Below, one piece after another: positions 1-7,507 of a stretch of DNA of 20,187 nt. Position 1 is the stretch's first letter. The number at the start of each line of letters is the position of its first letter. Source of the stretch: Candidatus Omnitrophota bacterium (lineage in GTDB: Bacteria > Omnitrophota > Koll11 > Duberdicusellales > 4484-171); the NCBI GenBank assembly GCA_030692055.1, contig JAUYCY010000147.1:1-20187 (forward strand). The letters are read 5' to 3'. A program made the position numbers and the translations under genes. The notes under the pieces are model-generated. The model saw nothing but the letters and a program-made list of their open reading frames with translations, was not told the origin of the DNA and ran no database searches.

Positions 1-131
1 TTCGGGCTTTTTGTCCTGTAAAAAGACCGAAGGGCAGGAAACCACGGCCATGGCCGTGGAGGAATGAAGATAAAGCCCCTTGGGCGTCGAGCGAAGCTCG
101 AAAGAATAGAGAACCACGGGCTTGCCCGTGG
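1..131. repeat. Cluster of short palindromes upstream of the ROK gene
   Basis: Four hairpin-forming sequences lie in 131 bp. An imperfect 12-bp stem pairs 1-12 with 20-31 (one mismatch) at the window edge. A perfect 18-bp palindrome, CCACGGCCATGGCCGTGG, is at 42-59. A 5-bp stem CGAGC/GCTCG is at 88-92/96-100. An 8-bp stem CCACGGGC/GCCCGTGG is at 114-121/124-131. A one-mismatch relative of the last one lies near 12205-12224, so this is a dispersed family. No reading frame is supported here. The function is unknown; it looks like REP-type intergenic palindrome DNA. Confidence 0.7.
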
Positions 132-166
132 GAATCTATAATTTTCTAAAAATAGTTAAAAAAAGA

Positions 167-195
167 TTGTAATAATTTTTATTATTTGGTAAAAT
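167..195 (+). promoter_or_regulatory. Promoter of the ROK gene, probably leaderless
   Basis: TTGTAA (167-172) and TAAAAT (190-195) are separated by exactly 17 bp. The -10 hexamer ends 10 nt before the ATG at 206, so the predicted transcription start falls at or within a few bases of the start codon. There is no Shine-Dalgarno between them. The spacing is seen in the sequence; promoter activity is inferred. Confidence 0.55.
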
Positions 196-205
196 AACTA
201 TTAAT

Positions 206-1171
206 ATGGAAAAAAATTACTCTATCGGTATCGGCCTTAATCTGTTTGATGCCCGTGCCATTCTTTTAAATAAAAAGGATGGGAAAGTTATTTTTGAAAT
301 AGAAAAACCACGCACCAATATTAGCGCCAATGAGACCATAGAAGTTTTATTAGAATTATTTGAGGGAATTATTTCAAAGGCAAAAAAATATAAAGACACA
401 ATAGAGGGTGTTGGCGTTGCCTTGGGCGGGATCGTTAATAACAAAAAGGGTATTGTATACTGGCCGCAAAAGCAATACACCTCTTATACATACATATCCC
501 TGCCCTTAAAAGATTATTTAGAGAAAAAATTCGGTTTTCCTGTGATGATTGAAAATGATGCGAATGCTTGTGTTCTCGCAGAGTATTTGACTAATTTTTC
601 TGAGTGCAAAGATATAATCTATATGTTTTCTGGCGTAGGTTGCGGAATCATCGCTGATAGCGCACTATACCGCGGTAAAGATGGCGCAGCCGGAGAATTA
701 TTCTTGAATTCGAAAGAAGTTATGAGTTCCCATCTTGGAGATTTCTCATTCCTGCGGCAGTGGCCTGCGGATCTGGGTATAGCAAAAAGGGCAAAAGAAC
801 TTATTTCTTTAGGTAAGGATACCTCTCTGATAAAAAAGATAACTCCAACTGGCGAATTGCATTTAAGGGAAATATTTGAGGAGGCAAAAAAGAAAGATAG
901 GCTTTCCCGCGAAATAATAAAGGAAGCGGCCTTTTCGTTGGGGGCAAAAATTGCTTTTTTAGTTAATTTATTAAATCCAGAGCTTGTTATTATCGGCGGT
1001 GGCCTAGAAGAAGCAGGGGATTTTTTCTTAGAAGAATGTATAGACTCTATTAAAATATTTTCTTTTAATGAAATGAGAAAAAACCTAAAAGTTGTCTTTT
1101 CTAAGCTTGGTAAAGAGGCAACTTCATTAGGCGCTGGACTAATTATTTTTAAAAAAGATACTTTACAGTGA
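206..1171 (+). CDS. ROK-fold protein, probably non-catalytic or atypical
   Basis: A 321-aa protein of the ROK (repressor/ORF/kinase) family, cytoplasmic. Family marks are IENDANA (about 115-121, where Asp118 is the usual catalytic Asp of ROK kinases), FSGVGCGII (about 141-149), GAAGEL (160-165) and a C-terminal LNPELVIIGGGL segment. Two hallmarks are missing. The N-terminal ATP phosphate loop, normally D-x-G-G-T, reads GIGLNLFD (8-15). The zinc motif H-x-C-x-C-G-x-x-G-C that normally follows GAAGE is absent. There is no N-terminal helix-turn-helix either, so it is not a standard NagC/Mlc/XylR repressor. It is either a sugar kinase with an unusual nucleotide site or a stand-alone sugar-sensing ROK domain. 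The start is the ATG at 206, with no Shine-Dalgarno and a -10 hexamer just upstream. No sugar-pathway gene lies next to it, so the substrate cannot be guessed. Confidence 0.8.
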   Translation: MEKNYSIGIGLNLFDARAILLNKKDGKVIFEIEKPRTNISANETIEVLLELFEGIISKAKKYKDTIEGVGVALGGIVNNKKGIVYWPQKQYTSYTYISLPLKDYLEKKFGFPVMIENDANACVLAEYLTNFSECKDIIYMFSGVGCGIIADSALYRGKDGAAGELFLNSKEVMSSHLGDFSFLRQWPADLGIAKRAKELISLGKDTSLIKKITPTGELHLREIFEEAKKKDRLSREIIKEAAFSLGAKIAFLVNLLNPELVIIGGGLEEAGDFFLEECIDSIKIFSFNEMRKNLKVVFSKLGKEATSLGAGLIIFKKDTLQ

Positions 1172-1189
1172 TAATTTATATGCTATAAT
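1162..1189 (+). promoter_or_regulatory. Extended -10 promoter of the coiled-coil gene
   Basis: TTTACA (1162-1167) is followed after 16 bp by a consensus TATAAT (1184-1189), preceded by TGC, which makes an extended -10. The -35 overlaps the last codons of the ROK gene, so the coiled-coil gene can be transcribed on its own although only 43 bp separate the two genes. Confidence 0.65.
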
Positions 1190-1214
1190 CAAAGTATAGA
1201 GTGGGAGGTGATTA

Positions 1215-2396
1215 ATGGATAGGACAAAAATAATCGCTATAGTTTTTTTGCTTATTGTTTTAGGTTTAACCGTAGTAACACTTAAAATCGTCGGCGATAA
1301 GAATAAGATAACTCAAGAAAGAGATAATCTTGTTAAGCAAAAAGAAGATTTGATCGTAAAGAACGACGATTTACAGGGTAAATGCAATAAATTGGAGAAG
1401 GAGAGCCAAGATAAAGAAGAAAGAATTCAAAAGATGAACGATGAGCTTGACCGTCTCGGCAAGGAAAAGGTAGATTCACAGAAAAGATACGAAGACGTCG
1501 CCCGCCAGAGAGACGAATTAGTAGAGAAGCTTAAACAGAAGCCTAAAGAAGAAGCGCAACAATCTCAAATCAGAACAGTTCCCGTTTCTACTTCTACTGG
1601 TGTCTCAGCCGCTTCAGAAGAATATTGGGCAGATTTTGTCAAGACAAAAGCGGCATTACAGGTTCAGTTAGAAGATTTAACCCGGCAATACAACGAGGCA
1701 AAACTTAGAGTGGTAGATCTAGAGAAAGACAATAAAGAGTTGTCTATGAAGTCTGATGGTCTCACTAAAGAAAGAGACAGGTTAGCGAACGATATGCAGA
1801 TAAAAGAAAGAGAAATAAACAACGTAAGCAGAGATTTAGTTAGCGAGAGAGAAGCAAGAAAAATTGCCATGGAAGAGCTAATAAAGTTAAGAGGAGAAAA
1901 CGTTAATCTGAGCAGAGAGCTAACGTTAATAAATAAAGAAAAAGCTAGGCTACAGAATAACATCAAGGATATTGTAGAGAAGAAAGACGCTTTAGAACGG
2001 AAGATATCCGGCGTAGAGAATATTATGACCGAAAAATCTTTGGAGTTAGAGGAATTACAACAGCAGCTTACCACTACGATTAAAGGTAAACCCGAATTAA
2101 TGACTAGAGAATCAGCTTCCGTAGAGTTGCCTCCGATAGTAGTAAGGCCTGGCGTGGGTGGTAAGGGTTTACGCGGAGAAATTCTTGCAGTAAATCCGGA
2201 AGAAAAATTTGTAGTAGTTAATTTGGGTGAAAATACCGGTGTAACTCCGGGCAGCCTTATGAGAATAATGCGCGGTAGTCGTGAAATAGGCACCATAGAA
2301 ATCGTAGAGACAAGAAAAGAGATTTCCGCTGCGGACATAAAAGAAGCCTTGGATGGTTTCTCTGTCCAAGAAGGCGATATAGTAGTAAGCAGATAA
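1215..2396 (+). CDS. Membrane-anchored coiled-coil protein with small C-terminal beta domain
   Basis: A 393-aa protein. A single N-terminal hydrophobic segment (about 5-26, IIAIVFLLIVLGLTVV) acts as a signal anchor. It is followed by charged heptad-like sequence rich in Glu, Lys, Leu and Arg at about 30-115 and 145-295, indicating long coiled coils, with a Ser/Thr/Pro/Ala break at about 115-140. The last 75 residues (from GLRGEILAVNPEEKFVVVNLG) form a compact beta-rich domain with the pattern V-N-L-G-x-x-x-G-V-x-P-G, resembling C-terminal domains of several envelope-associated coiled-coil proteins. It is probably anchored in the inner membrane with the coiled coil in the periplasm. The start has a near-perfect Shine-Dalgarno, GGAGGTGAT, directly before the ATG. 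The specific function is not recognised; a structural or scaffolding role in the envelope is an inference. Confidence 0.75.
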   Translation: MDRTKIIAIVFLLIVLGLTVVTLKIVGDKNKITQERDNLVKQKEDLIVKNDDLQGKCNKLEKESQDKEERIQKMNDELDRLGKEKVDSQKRYEDVARQRDELVEKLKQKPKEEAQQSQIRTVPVSTSTGVSAASEEYWADFVKTKAALQVQLEDLTRQYNEAKLRVVDLEKDNKELSMKSDGLTKERDRLANDMQIKEREINNVSRDLVSEREARKIAMEELIKLRGENVNLSRELTLINKEKARLQNNIKDIVEKKDALERKISGVENIMTEKSLELEELQQQLTTTIKGKPELMTRESASVELPPIVVRPGVGGKGLRGEILAVNPEEKFVVVNLGENTGVTPGSLMRIMRGSREIGTIEIVETRKEISAADIKEALDGFSVQEGDIVVSR

Positions 2397-2413
2397 TTTT
2401 AATTTGTAAATTA

Positions 2414-2532
2414 CAGATAAACCCAGGCTAAATAAAAGTAGAGAGTAGGAAATAGCAAGTAGAGAGAAAGATAAAGTCTTCTTAGTTGCTATTTTTACCG
2501 TCTGATTTGAATAGCCTGCGCTAATCTATCTG
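2414..2532 (+). other. Nested inverted repeats between the coiled-coil gene and lacI-type gene
   Basis: Three inverted repeats are nested: CAGATA (2414-2419) with TATCTG (2527-2532), CAGGCTA (2424-2430) with TAGCCTG (2512-2518), and AAATAGCAA (2450-2458) with TTGCTATTT (2486-2494). A 9-bp direct repeat AGTAGAGAG occurs at 2437-2445 and 2458-2466. The innermost stem is followed by a short T-rich stretch and could terminate the upstream transcript. The whole could also be a structured leader or operator of the regulator, whose GTG start is 23 bp downstream. Confidence 0.5.
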
Positions 2533-2554
2533 TCCCATAGCGGCGAGGCATTCA

Positions 2555-3550
2555 GTGTCTTCTTCCAAAAACACCATAAAAGAAGTTGCCAAAAAAGCTG
2601 GTGTTTCCATTGCTACAGTTTCACGTTACCTCAACAACCCTACCTCCTTAAAAGGTGAAAATCGTAGAAGAGTAGGTGCGGTAGTAAAAGAGTTAAATTA
2701 TCAACCCCTAGCCTACGCGCGACGCCTTGCAGGCGGTAAACTCAATACCTTTGGTTTAATTATTCCTGGTTATGAAGGAATTTTTTATTCTTTCTATGCC
2801 CTTGAGCTCATAAGGACTGTTGCTTTGGCATTGGATAAAAAGGGCATTGACCTGCATCTACATATTTTTTGGAACAAAGACGGTTTTAAGACATCGCTCG
2901 TTGACGGAGCTATCTTGGCTGACGTTATCGAAAATGATAACCAACTTAAGAGGCTCGTAAAAGAGGATTTTCCGCTTGTGGTGATAAATAAAAAGATAGA
3001 GGAGCCGCAGGTCAGTTTCGTCGCCATAGATAATTTTAAAGGGGCACATGAGGCAACAGAATTTTTAATCCATCATGGCCACAGGCTCATCGCGCATTTA
3101 GCCGGAGATACTCGCGTTCAGTGCGCTAAAGAGCGGCTGGATGGTTATAAGGCTGCATTAGAGAAAAATAAAATAAAGCTAAAGGAAGATTATATTAAGA
3201 TTACAAATTTTTCTTCTAAAGATGCGAGAGAAAAATTAGAGGAGTTATTTTTACTGAAAGAGCCTCCTACCGCAATATTTTGTTGTAGTGACGAAGTCGC
3301 AAGCGAGGTGTTGGTATTTGCCGAGGAAAGAAGAATCAAGGTTCCTAAGGATTTGAGCGTTGTTGGTTTTGACGATAATCCTCATTGTCTTTACGGGAAT
3401 TTGATGCTCACCACAGTGAGGCAGCCCTTAGACAAGATGGCTACCTCAGCTGTTGAAATATTGAAAGAAATTATAGAAAAAAAGATTCCACCAAAAAGAA
3501 CAGTATTAGAAACAGAGTTGATCGTGAGGGACACGGTAGACTTTAGATAA
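2555..3550 (+). CDS. LacI-family transcriptional regulator
   Basis: A 331-aa protein, the usual length for the LacI/GalR family. The N-terminal helix-turn-helix is clear: NTIKEVAKKAGVSIATVSRY (about 6-25). It is followed by the hinge helix region YARRLAGGKLNTFGLIIP and a periplasmic-binding-protein-like effector domain to the end, with typical stretches such as TEFLIHHGHRLIAHLAGD, PTAIFCCSDEVASEVL and DLSVVGFDDNP. The start codon is GTG at 2555, supported by GAGG six bases upstream and by the HTH beginning almost at once. The family binds palindromic operators and responds to a sugar or nucleoside; the ligand cannot be read from the sequence. It sits directly upstream of nrdJ, but nrdJ has its own promoter and NrdR boxes, so the two need not be functionally linked. 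It may regulate itself or distant genes. Confidence 0.9.
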   Translation: MSSSKNTIKEVAKKAGVSIATVSRYLNNPTSLKGENRRRVGAVVKELNYQPLAYARRLAGGKLNTFGLIIPGYEGIFYSFYALELIRTVALALDKKGIDLHLHIFWNKDGFKTSLVDGAILADVIENDNQLKRLVKEDFPLVVINKKIEEPQVSFVAIDNFKGAHEATEFLIHHGHRLIAHLAGDTRVQCAKERLDGYKAALEKNKIKLKEDYIKITNFSSKDAREKLEELFLLKEPPTAIFCCSDEVASEVLVFAEERRIKVPKDLSVVGFDDNPHCLYGNLMLTTVRQPLDKMATSAVEILKEIIEKKIPPKRTVLETELIVRDTVDFR

Positions 3551-3594
3551 CAATATATAGTGTACGTGGGCGTACAAGGCACTATATGTAGTAT
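3548..3594 (+). promoter_or_regulatory. Tandem NrdR boxes controlling nrdJ
   Basis: Two matches to the 16-bp NrdR box (acaCwAtATaTwGtgt) lie at 3548-3563 (core CAATATATAG, about 14/16) and 3579-3594 (core CTATATGTAG, about 13/16). Their centres are 31 bp apart, the three-helical-turn spacing typical of NrdR sites. The first box starts on the stop codon of the lacI-type gene. The second ends 6 bp before the nrdJ -35. NrdR is the ATP/dATP-sensing repressor of ribonucleotide reductase genes; its gene is not in this window. The two boxes also form an inverted repeat ATATAGTG/CACTATAT, which follows from each box being a palindrome. Confidence 0.85.
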
Positions 3595-3600
3595 TTTTTC

Positions 3601-3629
3601 TTGACAATTCTTTCCCCGCGTGATATAAA
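3601..3629 (+). promoter_or_regulatory. Strong sigma70-like promoter of nrdJ
   Basis: TTGACA (3601-3606, full consensus) and TATAAA (3624-3629) are separated by 17 bp. The predicted start is near 3636, giving a leader of about 54 nt with an AAGGAG Shine-Dalgarno before the ATG at 3690. The position immediately downstream of the NrdR boxes suits repression or dATP-dependent control. Confidence 0.8.
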
Positions 3630-3689
3630 AACATTATTCCTTCGATTTGACTGTTTCTAGTTTCATTTTTTAAAGTTTAAGGAGTAGCT

Positions 3690-6600
3690 ATGCAGGAAAA
3701 TTTGGATTTTTCTCCTAACGCCCTCGTAGTATTACGGAAACGGTATTTCAAAAAGAATGAAAAAGGAGAAGTTATAGAAACACCAAAGCAACTTCTTGAA
3801 AGGGTTTCAAAAGCGATTGCATCTAGCGAAAGAAGATATGGCGTAAGTAAGGAAAAGATAGAAGAGGTTAATGCAAAGTTTTTCGAGATGATGGTAAAAT
3901 TAGAATTTGTTCCCAATTCCCCTACTCTTATGAATGCAGGAAAAGAATTGGGGCAACTTTCTGCTTGTTTTGTTGTTCCGGTTGGCGATTCTATGGAATC
4001 TATCTTCGACGCCATTAAGGCAACTGCCCTTATCCATAAAACCGGAGGCGGTACGGGTTTTAGTTTTTCAAGGCTACGGCATAAAAACAGCGTAGTACAT
4101 TCCACCGGAGGGGTGGCGTCTGGCCCCGTGTCTTTTATGAGAGTTTTTGATGCAGCAACGCAGGCGGTAAAGCAAGGAGGAACGCGCCGCGGGGCGAATA
4201 TGGGGATGCTACGAGTTGACCATCCTGATATTTTAGAGTTTGTAAAGTGTAAAGAAACAGAAGGGGATGTTTCTAACTTTAATATTTCCGTAGCAGCTAC
4301 CGATGATTTCATGGAAAAGGTGCTTAAGGAGGAAGAATACTCGTTAATTGACCCGCATACGGGCGAAACAATAGGTAGGCTTAACGCTAAAGAGGTATTT
4401 GATACCATTGCAAACTACGCCCATAAAAATGGCGAACCAGGAATTGTCTTTATAGATAGAATAAATGAAGTTAATCCTACTCCACATTTAGGAAAAATTG
4501 AAAGTACTAATCCCTGTGTTGTAGGTGACACGCTTGTTTCTACAGAAAATGGATTAATGAAAATGAAAGATATAGCCGAGCATTATAGTAAAGGCGGCTT
4601 AAACATACTAACTGACGCACGGGCGTTGGATGTTCTTTACGGCAGCGAAGAGGTAGGCAATGTAGCAACCGAAATAAAAACAGGCGTTTCTTTAAAAACA
4701 ATCTCTGCCGCTTTTAAAACCGGAGTAAAACCTGTATTCAAAGTAACGACAAAGTCCGGCTTGGAATTGATTGCCACTGGTGACCATCAGTTGATGACAA
4801 CTAATGGCTGGGTTAAGGTCAAGGAGTTAAAGGCAGGCTCAACCCGCGTGCTTATTCAATCAGGCGAGGGCAGATTTAGCTCTTATAATGAATTGCCCTT
4901 TACTATCCAGAATGAGTGTAAAGGAAAGAACGGCAGAATGTATAAGCTCAATTTACCTGATACATGGTCAAAAGAACTAGGCCAGATTTTGGGTTGGCTT
5001 GTAGGCGATGGATGGTTGAGAGATCAAGACAAAAATTGCCGGATAGGTTTTACCTTTAGCCAAGATGACAAATCTATTCTTGAATACCTTAAGCCTATTA
5101 TCAATAATGCTTACGGATATAACATTAAGGAAGTTTTAAGAGAAAATAATGTTTATCATTTATCATATCATAGTAAATACTTGGTAGATTTTTTTAAATC
5201 TCTGGGTGTTAAAGCATGGAGGTCAGAGGAGAAAGAGGTTCCCGAATCAATTTACACAGCGCCAAAAGAAGCTGTGGTCGGTTTTTTACAAGGGTTATTT
5301 ACCGCTGATGGAACCGTTGGTCTACGAGAGGTTAATAATACAACCTATATTCGTCTGACTGCCAAATCTATAAAACTTCTTAAAGGTGTTCAGCAACTTT
5401 TACTAAATTTAGGCATATATTCTAAAATCTATGATAGGGGTCGTGCGCCAAGAAGAGGTTTTAGTTATACTAACGTGAAAGGAGAGAACCGAGATTATGT
5501 TTTAGACGGGATATGCTATGAGCTTCAAATAAGCAGAGAGAATATAAAAAGCTTTATAGAGAAGATTGGTTTTCTTTGCGGCAAGAATAAAGATAAATTA
5601 AAAGTTTTATCCGAGCACAATTTTTATTCATTCGATTTCCAAGATTTAGTAGATAAAATTGAATATCTTAATGAACAAGAAGTCTACGACCTTACCGAAC
5701 CCCAAACCCTTACTTTTATTAGTAATGGGTTTATTTCTCTCGACTGCGGAGAGCAGCCCCTGTTGCCATATGAGTCATGCAATCTCGGCTCCATTAACTT
5801 AGCGAGGGTTTTGCGTAAAGTAGACGGAAAATTTGAAATTGACTGGGAAAGGTTAAAAGAAATCACGTATTTGTCCGTGCGTTTTCTAGACAATGTTATC
5901 GATAACAACAAATTTCCCCTTCCGGAAATAAAAGAAAATACCCTAAAAACAAGAAAAATCGGTTTAGGCGTAATGGGTTGGGCAACAATGCTTGGTTTTT
6001 TAGGAATACCTTATGATAGCGATGAGACAATAGATTTGGCAAAGAAGCTGATAGGGTTTATCTATAATCACGCTAAGGAAGAATCTATCAAATTAGCTAA
6101 AGAAAGAGGGGTGTTTCCTGCCTGGAAGGGAAGTATTTGGGAAAAAAGAGGCATAAGGATACGCAATGCTACGCTTACCACCATAGCCCCTACGGGCACA
6201 ATTAGTATTATCGCCGGCCCCACTTCTTCAGGCATAGAGCCCAATTTTTCACTTTGTTATTTTCGTAATGTCCTGGAAGGAGAAAAACTCTTAGAGTCTG
6301 ATCCAGCTTTTGAATATGTAGCCAAGGAAGAAGGTTTTTATTCCGAAAGTTTAATGAAAAGAATTGCATCAGGCGAGAGTATTCAGCAAATGAAAGAAGT
6401 TCCTGATAGAGTAAAGAGGGTATTTAAAACCGCAGCTGAGATCTCTTCTCTTTGGCATATAAAGATGCAAGCTGCTTTTCAGGAGTTTACTGACAACGCT
6501 GTTTCTAAAACGATAAATTTACCAAACTCTGCCACAATTGAAGAGGTTAAAGAAACGTATTTACTTGCATATAAATTACGCTGTAAAGGAATTACAGTGT

Positions 6601-7262
6601 ATAGGGATGGAAGTAGAAACGTTCAGGTTTTGACTGTTGGTAAGAATAAGGAAGAAAAGTCCGTCAAGGCCGCTCACCTGCCGGATGAGCAGGGTAGCTT
6701 GAGCGCAAACGAAGAAAAAACTACATTTATTTCTTATCCTAAACCCAGGCCAGAGGTAATTTTTGGCACTACTACTAAAGTTTCTACCGGCTGCGGTAAT
6801 CTTTATATTACGATTAATCAGGGCGAAGATGGTGACTTCTTTGAGGTTTTTACACAGATGGGTAAAGCCGGCGGCTGTGCAGCCAGCCAACTTGAGGCGG
6901 TAGGAAGACTTGTTTCCTTGGCGCTGCGAGGCGGAGTGGATTTAAAAGTCATCATTGAGCAGCTAAAGGGAATTCGTTGTCCTTCGCCCAGTTGGGCTAA
7001 CGGAAAAAAGATTTTTTCCTGCGCCGATGCTATTGCAAGAGTTTTAGAAAAGCGTGCGTTCGACCAAAAGGAAATAGTTAAAGTTAAGATAGACGCCCCG
7101 GTCCAGGTGGCGGCAAGGGAAGAAGCTGTCTTAGTGCAAAATAGTAATCTTAATTCCAGTAGTCTCAATAATATTGTTGGCGTGTGCCCAGACTGTGGAT
7201 TTGCCCTTAGGCATCAAGAAGGTTGCTTAGTCTGCGATGCCTGTAGTTATTCTAAGTGTTAA
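3690..7262 (+). CDS. nrdJ: B12-dependent (class II) ribonucleotide reductase with an intein
   Basis: A 1190-aa precursor; without the intein (residues 276-685) the mature enzyme is about 780 aa. It reduces ribonucleotides to deoxyribonucleotides with adenosylcobalamin. The active site is reconstituted at the splice junction as N274-P275 then C686-G687-E688. By comparison with Thermotoga maritima NrdJ (N320, C322, E324), C686 is the thiyl-radical cysteine. The redox pair maps to C93 (in LSACFV) and C697 (in YESCNLGSINL). A TSCPD domain occupies about 1015-1105. The C-terminus is a zinc-ribbon-like cysteine cluster: C1166-P-D-C1169 and C1179-L-V-C1182, then C1185 and C1190. The linker at about 985-1012 is non-conserved and contains a small palindrome. 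It is transcribed from its own promoter with NrdR boxes. As class II it needs no oxygen or NrdB subunit, so it works aerobically and anaerobically. Confidence 0.95.
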   Translation: MQENLDFSPNALVVLRKRYFKKNEKGEVIETPKQLLERVSKAIASSERRYGVSKEKIEEVNAKFFEMMVKLEFVPNSPTLMNAGKELGQLSACFVVPVGDSMESIFDAIKATALIHKTGGGTGFSFSRLRHKNSVVHSTGGVASGPVSFMRVFDAATQAVKQGGTRRGANMGMLRVDHPDILEFVKCKETEGDVSNFNISVAATDDFMEKVLKEEEYSLIDPHTGETIGRLNAKEVFDTIANYAHKNGEPGIVFIDRINEVNPTPHLGKIESTNPCVVGDTLVSTENGLMKMKDIAEHYSKGGLNILTDARALDVLYGSEEVGNVATEIKTGVSLKTISAAFKTGVKPVFKVTTKSGLELIATGDHQLMTTNGWVKVKELKAGSTRVLIQSGEGRFSSYNELPFTIQNECKGKNGRMYKLNLPDTWSKELGQILGWLVGDGWLRDQDKNCRIGFTFSQDDKSILEYLKPIINNAYGYNIKEVLRENNVYHLSYHSKYLVDFFKSLGVKAWRSEEKEVPESIYTAPKEAVVGFLQGLFTADGTVGLREVNNTTYIRLTAKSIKLLKGVQQLLLNLGIYSKIYDRGRAPRRGFSYTNVKGENRDYVLDGICYELQISRENIKSFIEKIGFLCGKNKDKLKVLSEHNFYSFDFQDLVDKIEYLNEQEVYDLTEPQTLTFISNGFISLDCGEQPLLPYESCNLGSINLARVLRKVDGKFEIDWERLKEITYLSVRFLDNVIDNNKFPLPEIKENTLKTRKIGLGVMGWATMLGFLGIPYDSDETIDLAKKLIGFIYNHAKEESIKLAKERGVFPAWKGSIWEKRGIRIRNATLTTIAPTGTISIIAGPTSSGIEPNFSLCYFRNVLEGEKLLESDPAFEYVAKEEGFYSESLMKRIASGESIQQMKEVPDRVKRVFKTAAEISSLWHIKMQAAFQEFTDNAVSKTINLPNSATIEEVKETYLLAYKLRCKGITVYRDGSRNVQVLTVGKNKEEKSVKAAHLPDEQGSLSANEEKTTFISYPKPRPEVIFGTTTKVSTGCGNLYITINQGEDGDFFEVFTQMGKAGGCAASQLEAVGRLVSLALRGGVDLKVIIEQLKGIRCPSPSWANGKKIFSCADAIARVLEKRAFDQKEIVKVKIDAPVQVAAREEAVLVQNSNLNSSSLNNIVGVCPDCGFALRHQEGCLVCDACSYSKC
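4515..5744 (+). mobile_element. Intein with LAGLIDADG homing endonuclease inside nrdJ
   Basis: An in-frame 410-residue insertion (C276-D685) splits the conserved motif NPCGEQPLLPYESC. Block A is CVVGDTLVSTENG with Cys1. Block B is IATGDHQLMTTNGW with the T363/H366 pair. The endonuclease motifs are LGWLVGDGW (434-442) and LQGLFTADGT (533-542). Blocks F and G are VYDLTEPQTLTFISNG and FISLD, followed by Cys+1. The element encodes protein self-splicing and, through two intact-looking LAGLIDADG motifs, a probable homing nuclease. Departures from the usual C-terminal end: the last residue is Asp rather than Asn, the penultimate residue is Leu rather than His, and the block F His is Leu. Splicing therefore relies on an atypical C-terminal step. 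The +1 extein residue is the enzyme's radical cysteine, so failed splicing would leave an inactive reductase. Confidence 0.93.
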
Positions 7263-7264
7263 TA

Positions 7265-7507
7265 CGCAGATTAACACAGATTAATATTGCAGATTGGCAC
7301 AGATAAAAATCGTACCTGCTGCTGCAGACAAGGATGAACACAGATAAATTTAAAATCAAAAATTTAATAAAAATATTAAAAGATAACTTTTTGAACCCAT
7401 GCTTAATTTTTCCTCAATTCAAATCTTTTCTTTTTTTGTATTTTATTTAACACTTAATTATCTGTGTCCATCTGTAGTTTTCATCTGTGTTCATCTGTGA
7501 GGTGAAA
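7265..7507. repeat. CAGAT/ATCTG repeat array between nrdJ and gpmA
   Basis: Repeated CAGATTnnCACAGAT units lie at 7265-7346. Inverted ATCTGTG units lie at 7458-7500, just before gpmA. A perfect 13-bp inverted repeat, GATGAACACAGAT (7333-7345) with ATCTGTGTTCATC (7483-7495), closes the loop. The left array closely matches the array at 13147-13190. The middle (7347-7457) is AT-rich with no gene that I can support. The final ATCTGTGAGGTG also supplies the gpmA Shine-Dalgarno. Confidence 0.8.

Noticed and set aside
1664..2338. 224-codon open frame on the minus strand
   Set aside because: It lies wholly inside the coiled-coil gene, is Ser/Leu-rich as expected from the antisense of Glu/Lys codons, and lacks a start signal.
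3677..4408. 243-codon minus-strand frame over the nrdJ 5' end
   Set aside because: It is antisense to highly conserved NrdJ sequence and covers the nrdJ ribosome binding site; it is a shadow frame.
7487..7507. GTG start for gpmA adding seven residues
   Set aside because: The added codons are part of the ATCTGTG repeat, and the ATG at 7508 has a well-spaced GAGGTG.
7265..7507. CRISPR array
   Set aside because: The CAGAT units are short and degenerate, occur in both orientations and have no constant repeat or unique spacers; no cas gene is nearby.
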